Assembly (NCBI GenBank): GCA_022559845.1
Contig: CM040126.1
Span: forward strand, 48,168,458-48,232,457
Length of the DNA stretch: 64,000 bases
Direction of reading: 5' to 3'
Source of the DNA: Amorphophallus konjac
Taxonomy: Eukaryota; Streptophyta; Magnoliopsida; Alismatales; Araceae
The notes below the pieces were generated by a model that worked only from the letters and a program-made list of their open reading frames with translations, was not told the DNA's origin and searched no databases. This document shows positions 21,965 through 34,452 of this stretch, piece after piece (position 1 is the first letter of the stretch; each line of letters opens with the position of its first letter). The translations under genes were made by a program, and so were the position numbers.

Positions 21965-22330
21965 GAGTTTAATCAGTGTCATTTGATGATTAGGAAAGCT
22001 TCAGAGTCGCGTTGGTAGAGTTAGGATCGCTAGGACACGGTTAAATCCTTCAAACGAACTTGAGTTGCTTCAAGTTTCACTACTATGAGCTATTTGTCAC
22101 CGTTACAAACTATTTGTCACTTCTAATGGTTATGTATCACTCATAACGAGCTATTTGTCACCCTTATTGCTCGTTAGGCGTCGTCTTTGTTTCGCTTCAT
22201 CACATATTGTGACTTCTGTTATCGATTTATCACCCTTACGAGACATTTGTCAGCCTTAAAGCCTATTTGTCACCGCTGATGACTATTTGTCACCACTATG
22301 CGGTGTTAGCCGTTGTAGTATCTATCTCCG
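21965..22330 (+). repeat. Foldback-element arm, copy D
   Basis: A direct copy of block A that continues further, through a TTTGTTTCGCTTCAT segment and ending ATGCGGTGTTAGCCG at about 22315. It matches 40625-40985 in inverted orientation at about 85% by eye. A 30-bp unassigned stretch then leads to the truncated LTR at 22345. Confidence 0.75.
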
Positions 22331-22344
22331 CTGACGAGCATTAG

Positions 22345-24145
22345 GGTTCATCTCCTCACAAATTCGTAGCTATTATATATACAACACAAAGAGTGGGGAA
22401 AAAACACATAAAACCTTCTTAAAACATGTTAGAAACACCCTAATATGTTTAAGAACCTTTGGGGAGTAGTTTGGTAAAGTTTCATAGGGTTTTCATTGGG
22501 TTTTGAAGACTTCCGTAAACTCCCGTCGTGGACCTTCCGGAAGGTGTCGACACCTGGTGTCGACACCTACACCCTGCACACACAAAATCATGAAAAACAG
22601 AACTATGCCAGATAGGTGTCGACACCTAGTGTCGACACCTTCTGGGCAGCTTCACTGGATAGAGCCAGTGAGCACTAGGTGTCGACACCAGGTATCGACA
22701 CCTTCTGCCCAGCTCAAAGACTGCATAATTTGGAGGTTCAAAGTAGTCCGAAAAACCTTCAACCCCAATTGAAAATTTGATTTTTCCAAGTGAAAAATAT
22801 GCATTAGAAGGTCTTAAAAACATCATTCAATCTTGGATTCAACAAGGAATATGGAAAGTTAAATGAGCAAGATGCTACCACAAGACTATCATGAGAATCA
22901 TGCATGAAGGGCACTTGAGAACCCATTTCATGAAAAATACTTCAAACCCATTCATGGGACCATCAACAAGGGTATTGCAACCCATATATAATATGCATGA
23001 AAACTCATGAATACCAAGATAGTTTCCATCACATGAGCACACTAGCATTCAAATGAGCATTAAGCCATTACACCAATGCAAGATTAGCATGCAAGTGAAG
23101 CTTGAGCACTATGAACCAAATTCACCTCCTTTAGCTCAAGGATGATATACATGAAAACTCATTTAATCATGTACATGTCTTCTCATATCAATCATCAAAA
23201 ATACATTCCACCATATGATAAGTTTTTGTTGTGATGAAATTGAATCTCTCAATTGTCGAAATACAAAGGCATGAAAGCTCAACCTCAACCTCCTCCAATT
23301 CAAGCACACAAGGTGGGTAATAGATATTACTATGATCCACTTGATATGGGAGGGTATAAAAATCATCCTTGGACCTGCAAAATCACAAGAGTATCAAGTT
23401 ACCATATGTATGAAAGTTAAGAGCTCATAAACTTGATTCTTCCAAAAGAACCTCCATAACTTGTCAACCATCCAAATGCTCATTGCATAAATAAATATTT
23501 CCATAAAGACATAAGTCACAAGCTTTGACATTTGAAGCACTTGAATCTTCCATCGCATCCAAGACATATACAATGATATGAGAGCTCAACCATTCAATAG
23601 CATTCTTGTATCTCCATAGCCTTCTACATCAAGATGCTTCAACACGCATATGTAGACAATAATGTCAAATGCAAAGGCATGTAAAATAGCATTGGAACTC
23701 ATTCATTCAAATGGCATTCTTGTTGATAAAAGCTAACATTCATGAAGCAGTATTTTCATGAGGAGCATTGTCTTCACATGCATCTCACACATAAGTAAAT
23801 ATCCAATCATGCAAATATGTTTTCTCATGAATTCTCATTGAGTACAAGGCATATGCATTCTTTCAAGCATGTTTCACACAAAGTCTTTCTCAATGAATAC
23901 AAAGCAATCTCACCAAGTGTATATGCAATGTGCTAACATCAAAGCACGTATGAGCCGTATAGAGTCACAAATGCATCCCCATGATGATATCCCAATAACA
24001 ACATTTTGTAATCAACTCCACAACCATTTCAAACTTCATAACTAGAGGATAAGGAGTTCAAGCACATGAAGAACATGAATAAACTTTCAAGCACAAGGCC
24101 AAGCAACAAAGTCATTTTGTAATCATCAAAATCACATACACAACA
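22345..24145 (-). repeat. Truncated 3' LTR of the copia element
   Basis: Matches 37239-39090 in direct orientation at about 96% by eye. It ends CACAACA next to the purine tract. The left limit is abrupt, at GAGCATTAGGG; the counterpart of 36390-37238 is missing. Tandem GGTGTCGACACC palindrome pairs sit at 22542, 22614 and 22677. Confidence 0.9.
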
Positions 24146-24162
24146 ATCTCCCCCATTTTGAT
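24146..24162 (-). other. Polypurine tract of the copia element
   Basis: On the minus strand AAAATGGGGGAGAT abuts the LTR start TGTTGTG. This is the plus-strand primer form typical of plant copia, including Sireviruses. Confidence 0.8.
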
Positions 24163-25837
24163 GATGACAAAATGTTATGCTATAATGTTCTATAATGTTC
24201 TCTCCCCCTTTGACATAATCAGAAATGGGGATCATTATGGGGAACTCATGATGGCAGCAAAACCAACAACAACATTGTTGTCTCCCCTTTTTGTCATTGA
24301 CAAAAACCTACGGACAAGGGGGTTATAAGGAGAACCAATATGCACAATATGCATGAACTAATTGCACAACTTTGAAATGCAAATGTGGACAATATGGACA
24401 TGCAGAATGCAAGTAAGATGATCCAGTATGATTGATCTTCAAACAAATAGATATATATACATGTAATATAGCTCCCCCATTTTATTTAGAGTGAAGGGAT
24501 AGGTGTACGAAAAGTGCAGGTGAGTCATTAAGATCAAAGTGCTCATGATTACACCTAGAGGAGTGTGCAGATAGATGGGAGAAGACGTACATCAGGTCAT
24601 GCAGTTAATCAAATTTTTAGAATACATATCAAATCAAATTACCATGTGTAAGTGAGTAACATGAGAATGAATTTTAGCCATATGGATAACTAGATTTTCA
24701 ATTAAACACAATAATAATTGCACATACTGCATTTCAATTTAGAGAGCAGCGTATTAGAGGCTTCGCTCTGCCTTAATCAAATTTATCATCAGAAATTTTC
24801 ACATTGACAATCTGAATTTTTCTAAGAATGATCAGGTTCAAATAATTCCTTTTTACGCGAGGAGACACATGGAGCTCATGCCAGAATCTCCGGTTACTCA
24901 GAATACTGAACCATTTCATCTCATTTTGAATAGAGGTACTTTAGTCAACACTTTTCAGAAATGAACCACATCACGTCTCAGGTGACATGTGCCCAATTTA
25001 CTCAGTAAGACTAAGTATTGCTCTGCCTTTCATTTCAACCATTTTTTTTGTATGCGGAGGCAGACAGCTTTTTCCTCAACTGTCTCTTTATCATTCATGC
25101 AGCAAGTTGAATTACTTTAGAGTGTCGAAATGAAATTCATATATCCTTATGAATAACACTCAATTTCACATTATAGTGCATGAAGTGTGCGAATTTGATT
25201 TAACGTGTATGGAGAAAATTTAACTTAAAACAAGATAGTGCAGCTCCCCCTATGTAAATACAATAAGCATGAAATGCTCCCCCTGAGAGTTTGACATGAA
25301 GCACACTTGTTAAGACTCAGATGCAACATTATTTATCAATGGAGTATTCGGTCTTAGAAGTTTCAAGGAAGGGGTTTTAGCATATATTAACATGCAAGCA
25401 TACAATGGAGATATGCAATTTCAGTTCTTGAAATATTGGCCCCAAAGATATGATACCATTGTTGGAAGTATTCATTTTGGCATTTATGCAACATGAAATG
25501 TTCAAAATGATGCATTTCAAAATATGCACTATATGTATGCTGAAAATGCCAACTATGTAATAAGACACACAATGAACTTCATCTTTCAAAAGCACTATGT
25601 GAATGATATGCAGAAAATGATATGCAAATATGCACCGTGATGCAAGATTTCAGATTTCACATGACAACTCTATATGCATCTAATGCAACTAATGCATGAC
25701 ATGTAATTTTTTTTAAATGTGAGAACATAGATTTGTTTTGAAAAGAGAATTCAGAAAATTCATTCAAAGCATCAAAATCATCACATGTGAACTTTTCCTT
25801 GAAAATATTTTTACTTTTATCCAAAAGGATGAGTAGC
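24163..25837 (-). other. Non-coding 3' interior of the copia element, with extra purine tracts
   Basis: There is no pol-type frame. On the minus strand there are repeated GGGGGAG-like tracts (near 24186, 24292, 24475, 25246 and 25278), a known Sirevirus trait. A related layout occurs at 54386-56600. It was split at 25838-25842 by the gypsy insertion and resumes at 33232. Confidence 0.65.
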
Positions 25838-25842
25838 ACATT

Positions 25843-28051
25843 TGATGAGGACATCTCCCGGCATTCCCTATGGCACGAGGCGACTCCGACTTCGTGACCC
25901 CTTGGAGATGTGGTCCTCATGGCTATCTTTATTTGTTGCTTATGTAGTTTCTTTATTTGAGTCATATCATGTGTAATTTTCCTTTATTTGAGTCCATTAT
26001 CTAGGTCTTAGAGTTAATTATCCAAGTCTTGAGTCATTTGGACCCTTAGTTGAGGACATTGGGCCCAGTTAGTGGGCTTGGCCCATGGGCGCCCCCCCTG
26101 TCTCTTGGTCTTTTGCATTTATGCACTTTGTTAGGGGGTTTTGTGCAAATGGTCCAACTCTATATAAGGACCCCCCCCTCTCCCATTTGTGACAACTTTT
26201 GATGAATTGAAAAAATTAAACCCTCAAGTATTCTCTCTCCCTCTCTCTATAGTTCTCTCTCTCTCTCTCACTACTTCTCCCTCTCTCTCTCTAAATTTCG
26301 AAATCCCCTCTCTCTCCTCCCTAATCACCCTTCTTTAAGACCCCTCCCCCTTCCCTATACACTCATTCAATTCCCCCTCCAACCCCTAGGTGGAAACCCC
26401 TTCTCCTAGGCACCCTTTCATCTTCCCAGGCACCCTTTCACCTTCCCAAGGCCACTCCCCACCCTTCCCAAGCCATATTCCTCCACCCAAGACCCCTTTC
26501 CCCTCTCCAAGGGACCCCTTCACCTCCCTAGGTCGTCCATCCCCTTCCCCTCCCTCCTAGGGTCGCACCCCCCTCCATCTCCACCCACATACACCACCAC
26601 CACCTTAGCCTCCCCTCCACAAATCCATTCCAGCCCGCAGGCAGTTTCTGGCCCCAACTTGCAGAGCATTTTCCAACCCGTTCCAGGAGGATTCGGCATC
26701 CAAGCGCTTCAGCAAACTTGTGCATCCACGAGTCTTCTCCGCAGGCGAGTTGGAATCGCTCCGTTCCAAGATCGTGGCCGGCCGCTAGCTCCGTTCTACC
26801 GCGCCTGCGCACTGGGGGCTCAACCAGAAGGCCATCTCTGTTCGACCTTCGTGCAGCGGCCAAGACTGGAGGAATCGGTCATCAAACTCTTCATCAAAAT
26901 TCTTCCTCCCCCTGTCAGCTTTCAGAAGCCGAAGACGGAGCATCGTTTGAACGCCGTAAGTGGAAGTTACCATTTTTATACCGCCGGGCGTTCGTTCTGC
27001 CTCCTGTCTGTCTTCCCCGACCTGTCCCCCTTCAACGGGACCATCCTGTCCACACGGACTTCAGACAGTGGCGAGGCCGGCTCCGTTGGAAAGTAGACCT
27101 CCCCACGCTTCCATCGACATCGGCCGTTTGCAAAACAGAGCCTGGGAGCGTTCGTGGCGTCCTCGGCAATCTGCTGTTCAGAAGCTGAACCTGTGCAGGT
27201 CCTGAACAGGGACCCCGTTCGGTCGATCGTGGCAGCCCGGCTCGTGCAGAACGAAAATCCATAAAATTTGAGGCGCACCCCTATTCTGTTACGAAGCCAA
27301 CGACACTGACCGCGCCTCCGGCAAAATTCCAGAAAGTGTTCTACGGCTACATCAGTGACTGCTGGTCCAGAATCCCAGAACCGGACAGGTTTCGGTATCG
27401 ACCGCCGGTGTGATAATTAACCAATTTTCCCCACCCCGCTTGGCCGGCTGAAGGCCCCACCCTGCGTGGTGGTAGTGTTTGGTGTAAACTCCATAACCCC
27501 CACCCCGAGATCCCCCCTCCTGCGAGAGGCGTAGTTTTGTAATTAACTAACCAGCAGGTCAAGCTACCCCGCCGCGGCGTTCGGGTGCATACCCACGCCT
27601 CCCGACGCGCCCATCGTCTCCGGCCGGGATCGGTGTCTTCACACCGATCAGGTGAGCTTCTGGTCCCTCTCCTGGTCCTCATTTACTTTGCTTAGCTAGT
27701 ATCGTTTCCTTAGCTCGTTGGCGGTAATTGAGTGCCCGGACTTGATTGTTTGTGAAACCACGAGCGCACCACCGTGGCAAGTGAGAGAGCGCCACCCAAG
27801 CCCACGCCCCAGCGTGCTAGCCCGCCCATAAATTGGGTATCCCAGGCCCATTAGGGGTCAGCCATAAGCCCACCAACCGGTGGAAACCTTAGGGTCCCAC
27901 CCCGGATCCTCGCCGGCATCACTCGGACCCACTGGGAGCGCATGTGCGTCGCGTGAGATAGGTCGCACGGTGAGCCGAATTGAGAGCTTGTATGCTTGTG
28001 GATGCATAGGTCTAAGGGTCATTATCATCCTAGGTAGACCGTGTCACATCA
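25843..28051 (+). repeat. 5' LTR of the gypsy element
   Basis: TGATG..CATCA ends. TATATAAGG at 26161-26169 is the likely core promoter, followed by long CT-rich leader sequence to about 26330. Open frames of up to 156 codons within it recur in the 3' LTR only because the sequences are near-identical. Confidence 0.95.
26161..26169 (+). promoter_or_regulatory. TATA box in the 5' LTR
   Basis: TATATAAGG, repeated at 31358-31366 in the 3' LTR, followed by C- and CT-rich leader sequence. It is the best core-promoter candidate for the element's RNA. Confidence 0.6.
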
Positions 28052-28053
28052 AA

Positions 28054-28065
28054 TGGTATCAGAGC
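28054..28065 (+). other. Primer-binding site (initiator tRNA-Met)
   Basis: TGGTATCAGAGC, complementary to the 3' end of plant initiator tRNA-Met, two bases after the LTR end. Confidence 0.9.
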
Positions 28066-28128
28066 AAGTTTTAGACTTGTCTCTACTAAGTCTAGTCCTA
28101 GGGCGCATTGTCATCTAGTTCATGAATC

Positions 28129-31092
28129 ATGGCTACCACATACCCATCCCACTCGGCCCACTACCGGGATCCGATCAACCCAATACTTTGGGACATTATT
28201 CGAGATGAGGGTGTTACCTTTGATGGGTCGCATGCTAGTGATTACCTCAAGTGGGAGGCTGCAATGGAAAGGAACTTTGAGAGGAATCGGGTATACGGAC
28301 ACACAAGAGTTTGTAGGGCCAAGGGACAAATTCGGGGTCAAGCCAAGATAGAATTGGAACACATAGAGGCCATAAGAAGGATTGAGAGGCAAGAGCCCAT
28401 TCACTCGTGGGAAGAGATGACGAGAGAACTTAGGAAAATCTACATTCCAAAACCTTCCTACTCTTCCTACTCACACACCCCTAGCCCGAGGAGCACCACC
28501 ACTACTCAATCCCAACCCGGCCAACTTAAGACCATCCATAGGACTCCGCCCCCACCACCCCTAACCGATCCCCTCTCCACATTTCGCCACCAACTCCTCT
28601 CCCTTAGAACCCAACTGTCCCAACTACCCACCCCTCCACCTAGGCCCCCAAAGACCACCACCCTCCAACCCACAAATCCCTACCAAACCCCTCCACCCCA
28701 AAGAGTTGAGAAAGTGATTGAAGTTCATGAAGCTCCCCTTGAATGGGAGGAAGAATTTGAGGCACAATGCCAAGAGTCAAGTCAGGAAAACCCAATCCCC
28801 ACCAACCTTCCCCAATTAAAACTCACTTCCATAACCCTCACCGTTCAAACCCAAGTGGATCCCGTGCCCACCCCTCCACCTAGGCCCGCACCGGTCACCA
28901 CCCCGCAACTCACTATTCCCCATGAGACCCATACTCCCCAAACCCCCGTAGCCCCTACTACTACCCCTCCATTATCCCCTATAAGGGATGCCCCACCCAA
29001 GATCGACCAATCCAACTGTCTTCACCCAACCCACCTTCCACTTCCAACTACAAACCTACCCCAACCTAGACTCCCACTACCTCCACTTCCAACCCCAACC
29101 CAATTCCGACCTTGCTCATCACCTTGGGGGCGCCATGCACCTACCATCACCACCCCACCCCGAACATACTCTCTCACCTCTTTGGAGGAGGAACCCATAC
29201 CCGACCCCAAAGTGGTGAACACCCCGGACCCAATTCCCAACATGGAGACCACACATGTCCAAATTGAAGAAAAAAACTCACATGGTAACCTTCACCCTAC
29301 ACCACCCTCTCTAGATGGGACCGAGCTTATTTTAGGTGAGACCCTTGTTAGCTGGTTGATGGGTAGCCCAATTAGAGAGATAATGGCCCATGCCTACCCT
29401 CCCATGGAACAACACCTCCCCATAGTCCCTCTCTCCTCTTATCACACCACTATCCAATCCTCCTATGAGGTTGAGAGTTGGGATGACCTTCTTAAGGGCC
29501 TAGCATGGCAAATAGAGTTGACCGACATGTTGGCCACAATGGCTGACCAACCTAGGAGCGTTGACCTCCTACATCTATGTGTCGGATCCATCACCACAGC
29601 TTACACTGTAGGTTGCTACACTAGCGACCTCCTTCTAATCCTCCCTACACCGGATGAGCCTGCTGCTCTCCATGAATTAGAATTGCTTATCTCGGGTAGA
29701 GTGTCAAACCATCCCTTCCTGGCTGATCCACCCACCAAAGACTTCGGCCCAATTATTTCTTTAGAGAAGGATGACTCACCGCTACATGAGGACCTGGAGT
29801 TCCTCTCCCTAGGGGACCCTTACCATGACCCCTTTGACCCCTTCCTATGGGAGTCTAGACCCCCATGCAACCCACCCCCCTTACCCACCACCCACCCTTT
29901 CCTACCCTCACCCACCTTAATAGACCAGGCCCACTCTATTTTCCCAGACCCATTTGACCCCTATGAGAGGAAACTCCCACACCAAGCCATACACATTAGG
30001 GATGCCATTTGGGAAGGAATGCATGTGTCTAGACACACCACACCGCTTGACATGATTCATGAGTCGGGTCCATTCATTCAAATCACCCACATGACATGTA
30101 AGAAGTATGAGTGGTCTATGTACGGATGTAATGGCCCACCCTCGTTCGTCGCAAGTCTTAGGCATGAGAGAAATATTCAAGGAAGTTCGGGTTCCCCGGT
30201 AATTATCACCACCATGCATGATAGATCCATCTATGGTTGTCCTGGCCCACCTAGGTCTATTAGGGCCTACATGGCATGGCATGATAGGTCCCTTTATGGG
30301 TTTTCCGGGTCTTCCATCCCCACCCCCTTTGACAAGACGCATAAGCCTCCTAGGTCTACCAAAGTCTGTGTAGCACCACTGCATGATAGGTCCACTTTTG
30401 GTTGTCCAGGACCCCCATTATCTCCTAGTGAGTCAACATCCACAAAGATACATGAAAACATCCGCAAGCATATAGGCAAAAGCAACGAGGCTTACAAAAG
30501 GCAGGCCGATGCTCATCGTCGTCACTATGAATACCAAGTGGGAGACCATGTGATGGTGAGAACGGAGCGGCTCCTCCCAGGGCCCGCCTCCAAATTGAGG
30601 ACACGGGGTTTGGGACCCTTTCGGGTTCTAAGACGGGTTGGTACCAATGCTTATGAGCTCGACTTACCTAAGGGCTTTGGGGTTCACCCCACTTTCAATG
30701 TGGCGGATCTGGTTCGCTATAAGGGCCCCACGGTGGAACCCAGTCAGGATCTCGAGCCTTTACCCCCCCTTGTGAGTGACCCTCCCGGAGCGAAACTACC
30801 ACCCCGATTGAGAGGCCGACTTGAGCAAGTGGAGGCAATACTGGATGAGCAGAGCACACTTACCAGGAACAGGGTCTACCAGCGCTACCTCGTGAGGTGG
30901 AAAGGCCGTTCCCCGACCGAGGATGCTTGGGTAAGCCGAGAGGACTTGATGCGCCTAGACCCGGACCTGCTGGTGCAGTACGAGAGCCGATTGGACCCCT
31001 ACTCGACGGGGTCGAGTTCTCCCCACCCCGGGGGATTTGATGAGGACATCTCCCGGCATTCCCTATGGCACGAGGCGACTCCGACTTCGTGA
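28129..31092 (+). CDS. 987-residue chimeric retrotransposon protein: gag-like start, proline-rich body, integrase C-terminus and chromodomain
   Basis: One uninterrupted frame. Residues about 25-115 resemble a gag N-terminus (VTFDGSHASDYLKWEAAMER, WEEMTRELRKIYIP). About 115-395 is Pro/Thr-rich. About 395-560 is an unrecognised globular-looking part. About 640-770 holds repeats of an HDRS-[IL]YG-C-PGPP type motif. About 785-880 is a gypsy integrase tail (VGDHVMVRTERLLPG, RTRGLGPFRVLRRVG, AYELDLP, HPTFNVADLVRYKG). About 905-960 is a chromodomain (YLVRWKGRSPTEDAWVSRED). The last 18 codons lie in the 3' LTR. No protease DTG/DSG, YxDD or DDE core is present. The long intact frame in a young copy suggests function, perhaps binding element RNA or chromatin in trans. 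The gag label is less sure than the integrase and chromodomain labels. Confidence 0.85.
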   Translation: MATTYPSHSAHYRDPINPILWDIIRDEGVTFDGSHASDYLKWEAAMERNFERNRVYGHTRVCRAKGQIRGQAKIELEHIEAIRRIERQEPIHSWEEMTRELRKIYIPKPSYSSYSHTPSPRSTTTTQSQPGQLKTIHRTPPPPPLTDPLSTFRHQLLSLRTQLSQLPTPPPRPPKTTTLQPTNPYQTPPPQRVEKVIEVHEAPLEWEEEFEAQCQESSQENPIPTNLPQLKLTSITLTVQTQVDPVPTPPPRPAPVTTPQLTIPHETHTPQTPVAPTTTPPLSPIRDAPPKIDQSNCLHPTHLPLPTTNLPQPRLPLPPLPTPTQFRPCSSPWGRHAPTITTPPRTYSLTSLEEEPIPDPKVVNTPDPIPNMETTHVQIEEKNSHGNLHPTPPSLDGTELILGETLVSWLMGSPIREIMAHAYPPMEQHLPIVPLSSYHTTIQSSYEVESWDDLLKGLAWQIELTDMLATMADQPRSVDLLHLCVGSITTAYTVGCYTSDLLLILPTPDEPAALHELELLISGRVSNHPFLADPPTKDFGPIISLEKDDSPLHEDLEFLSLGDPYHDPFDPFLWESRPPCNPPPLPTTHPFLPSPTLIDQAHSIFPDPFDPYERKLPHQAIHIRDAIWEGMHVSRHTTPLDMIHESGPFIQITHMTCKKYEWSMYGCNGPPSFVASLRHERNIQGSSGSPVIITTMHDRSIYGCPGPPRSIRAYMAWHDRSLYGFSGSSIPTPFDKTHKPPRSTKVCVAPLHDRSTFGCPGPPLSPSESTSTKIHENIRKHIGKSNEAYKRQADAHRRHYEYQVGDHVMVRTERLLPGPASKLRTRGLGPFRVLRRVGTNAYELDLPKGFGVHPTFNVADLVRYKGPTVEPSQDLEPLPPLVSDPPGAKLPPRLRGRLEQVEAILDEQSTLTRNRVYQRYLVRWKGRSPTEDAWVSREDLMRLDPDLLVQYESRLDPYSTGSSSPHPGGFDEDISRHSLWHEATPTS
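31028..31037 (+). other. Polypurine tract of the gypsy element
   Basis: CCGGGGGATT directly precedes the 3' LTR start TGATGAGG. It is a short but correctly placed purine tract. Confidence 0.55.
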
Positions 31093-33226
31093 CCCCTTGG
31101 AGATGTGGTCCTCATGGCTATCTTTATTTGTTGCTTATGTAGTTTCTTTATTTGAGTCATATCATGTGTAATTTTCCTTTATTTGAGTCCATTATCTAGG
31201 TCTTAGAGTTAATTATCCAAGTCTTGAGTCATTTGGACCCTTAGTTGAGGACATTGGGCCCAGTTAGTGGGCTTGGCCCATGGGCGCCCCCCCCCTGTCT
31301 CTTGGTCTTTTGCATTTATGCACTTTGTTAGGGGGTTTTGTGCAAATGGTCCAACTCTATATAAGGACCCCCCCCTCTCCCATTTGTGACAACTTTTGAT
31401 GAATTGAAAAAATTAAACCCTCAAGTATTCTCTCTCTCTCTCTCACTACTTCTCCCTCTCTCTCTCTAAATTTCGAAATCCCCTCTCTCTCCTCCCTAAT
31501 CACCCTTCTTTAAGACCCCTCCCCCTTCCCTATACACTCATTCAATTCCCCCTCCAACCCCTAGGTGGAAACCCCTTCTCCTAGGCACCCTTTCATCTTC
31601 CCAGGCACCCTTTCACCTTCCCAAGGCCACTCCCCACCCTTCCCAAGCCATATTCCTCCACCCAAGACCCCTTTCCCCTCTCCAAGGGACCCCTTCACCT
31701 CCCTAGGTCGTCCATCCCCTTCCCCTCCCTCCTAGGGTCGCACCCCCCTCCATCTCCACCCACATACACCACCACCACCTTAGCCTCCCCTCCACAAATC
31801 CATTCCAGCCCGCAGGCAGTTTCTGGCCCCAACTTGCAGAGCATTTTCCAACCCGTTCCAGGAGGATTCGGCATCCAAGCGCTTCAGCAAACTTGTGCAT
31901 CCACGAGTCTTCTCCGCAGGCGAGTTGGAATCGCTCCGTTCCAAGATCGTGGCCGGCCGCTAGCTCCGTTCTACCGCGCCTGCGCACTGGGGGCTCAACC
32001 AGAAGGCCATCTCTGTTCGACCTTCGTGCAGCGGCCAAGACTGGAGGAATCGGTCATCAAACTCTTCATCAAAATTCTTCCTCCCCCTGTCAGCTTTCAG
32101 AAGCCGAAGACGGAGCATCGTTTGAACGCCGTAAGTGGAAGTTACCATTTTTATACCGCCGGGCGTTCGTTCTGCCTCCTGTCTGTCTTCCCCGACCTGT
32201 CCCCCTTCAACGGGACCATCCTGTCCACACGGACTTCAGACAGTGGCGAGGCCGGCTCCGTTGGAAAGTAGACCTCCCCACGCTTCCATCGACACCGGCC
32301 GTTTGCAAAACAGAGCCCGGGAGCGTTCGTGGCGTCCTCGGCAATCTGCTGTTCAGAAGCTGAACCTGTGCAGGTCCTGAACAGGGACCCCGTTCGGTCG
32401 ATCGTGGCAGCCCGGCTCGTGCAGAACGAAAATCCATAAAATTTGAGGCGCACCCCTATTCTGTTACGAAGCCAACGACACCGACCGCGCCTCCGGCAAA
32501 ATTCCAGAAAGTGTTCTACGGCTACATCAGTGACTGCTGGTCCAGAATCCCAGAACCGGACAGGTTTCGGTATCGACCGCCGGTGTGATAATTAACCAAT
32601 TTTCCCCACCCCGCTTGGCCGGCTGAAGGCCCCACCCTGCGTGGTGGTAGTGTTTGGTGTAAACTCCATAACCCCCACCCCGAGATCCCCCCTCCTGCGA
32701 GAGGCGTAGTTTTGTAATTAACTAACCAGCAGGTCAAGCTACCCCGCCGCGGCGTTCGGGTGCATACCCACGCCTCCCGGCGCGCCCATCGTCTCCGGCC
32801 GGGATCGGTGTCTTCACACCGATCAGGTGAGCTTCTGGTCCCTCTCCTGGTCCTCATTTACTTTGCTTAGCTAGTATCGTTTCCTTAGCTCGTTGGCGGT
32901 AATTGAGTGCCCGGACTTGATTGTTTGTGAAACCACGAGCGCACCACCGTGGCAAGTGAGAGAGCGCCACCCAAGCCCACGCCCCAGCGTGCTAGCCCGC
33001 CCATAAATTGGGTATCCCAGGCCCATTAGGGGTCAGCCATAAGCCCACCAACCGGTGGAAACCTTAGGGTCCCACCCCGGATCCTCGCCGGCATCACTCG
33101 GACCCACTGGGAGCGCATGTGCGTCGCGTGAGATAGGTCGCACGGTGAGCCGAATTGAGAGCTTGTATGCTTGTGGATGCATAGGTCTAAGGGTCATTAT
33201 CATCCTAGGTAGACCGTGTCACATCA
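31038..33226 (+). repeat. 3' LTR of the gypsy element
   Basis: Near-identical to 25843-28051 and followed by the target duplication ACATT at 33227-33231. It supplies the stop codon of the 987-residue ORF. Confidence 0.95.
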
Positions 33227-33231
33227 ACATT

Positions 33232-34452
33232 GGTAAAGATCACGGAACATTGATCACATTCAGTCTTCAAAATGTTCAGCCACAGAATAACATCATCATG
33301 CTGAGAGAATGGAAAAACATCAATCTCAAAATTTTCAGCTTGCAAGACTCCCACTTAATCAATGCATGATTTCATAAAATTTATTTAAGTTTGATGTCAT
33401 ATGTATAGATGATTTATGGTACCGGACAGAGGCACATTCTCACGCATGGTGATAGCTTTCAGACAGGCTTGACATGCCCTTCCACATGTCACCATTTTAT
33501 ATACCATGTAGTCATTGAAATGATGATGAAAAATACAATGTATTCCCATATGACATCGAGGGTTTAGCAAACACAAGAGCATTGAATGACAGTTTAAAAT
33601 TCTTCTAGAACCAACATTCAATTTTCTGAATTCTGGTACGAGGCGGAGATTTTGGTCCGAAGGCCCAACTCTCACAAAGTGATGCCTTTCTGATAGGCCT
33701 AACCTACCATTCCGGTAACACATTTTGATATACCAGAAATTTCAGATGATTTCACACATACACAAGTACTTCCATTTGAAAAGGGCATTCAATGGCTACA
33801 CTCTCATATATACTTCTCATATTTTTTTAATTCTTTTCAGCCAAGCATTCATTTTCCACATAGTCAAAAACAACTAAGGGGTATTCAAAATTTTAACCTC
33901 ACTATCTGTCAAGAAATGGCACTAGCATCAAGATCAAAAAACTTCAACCAAACACTTTATTTTCTCACCTTTGCCTTGAGTTACCTTTATTGACATCCTC
34001 AAATTCTTCGCTTTATTCCCCTTGCTGTCTTCTTCATCAACAAGCTCCAAATTCTAATGGAAGTAGATCAAATTTGGCGTTGAAGTCCTCTTGAGCTCCT
34101 TTCTTTCTCTCCATGATTTCAAGGGTTGATGGTCATAATCAAACAAATCAGTATCAACTCAAGGACAAGCCCATGTTCATCAAGGCATCACACCAGAACT
34201 GGCCAAGTCAACTTAGGCTTCAACAAATATCGACTTGAAGCAACCATGACCTTGGATTGGTCTCAAGGCATTCCTGCATCAAAGTTCTCATATTACAGAC
34301 ATGAGTATCCAAGCTTCCTTAGATCCCTAGAGTTTAGCAGCACTTTAAGAAGTGCATTCCACATCAAATTCATTTTCTATACTTGTGCCTTGAGCATCCA
34401 TCATCTTCCAAGCCTTCTACTTGGCCTCAAGACAACCCTGCAACAAGAATTC
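33232..34452 (-). other. Copia interior downstream of gag, non-coding
   Basis: The continuation of the copia element beyond the gypsy insertion. No protease or integrase motif is seen on the minus strand, and I find no gene on either strand. Confidence 0.55.

Larger units (their letters stand above)
25843..33226 (+). mobile_element. Young non-autonomous Ty3/gypsy (chromovirus-like) LTR retrotransposon, 7.4 kb
   Basis: LTRs are 25843-28051 (2209 bp) and 31038-33226 (2189 bp), with TGATG..CATCA ends, flanked by the 5-bp duplication ACATT at 25838-25842 and 33227-33231. By eye the LTRs differ by four substitutions, one indel of about 22 bp in a CT tract and a 2-bp C-run change, so insertion is recent. 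A tRNA-Met primer site at 28054-28065, a single ORF at 28129-31092 and a short purine tract before 31038 complete it. Protease, reverse transcriptase, RNase H and integrase core are absent, so movement would need proteins from a relative. Confidence 0.95.

Noticed and set aside
26528..27682. Conserved ORFs of 111-156 codons, repeated at 31703-32857
   Set aside because: They lie inside the two near-identical LTRs, so their conservation is due to LTR identity; no domain and many overlapping frames.
28120..28404. Minus-strand ORF opposite the gag-like start of the gypsy ORF
   Set aside because: A shadow of the 987-codon frame with no domain.
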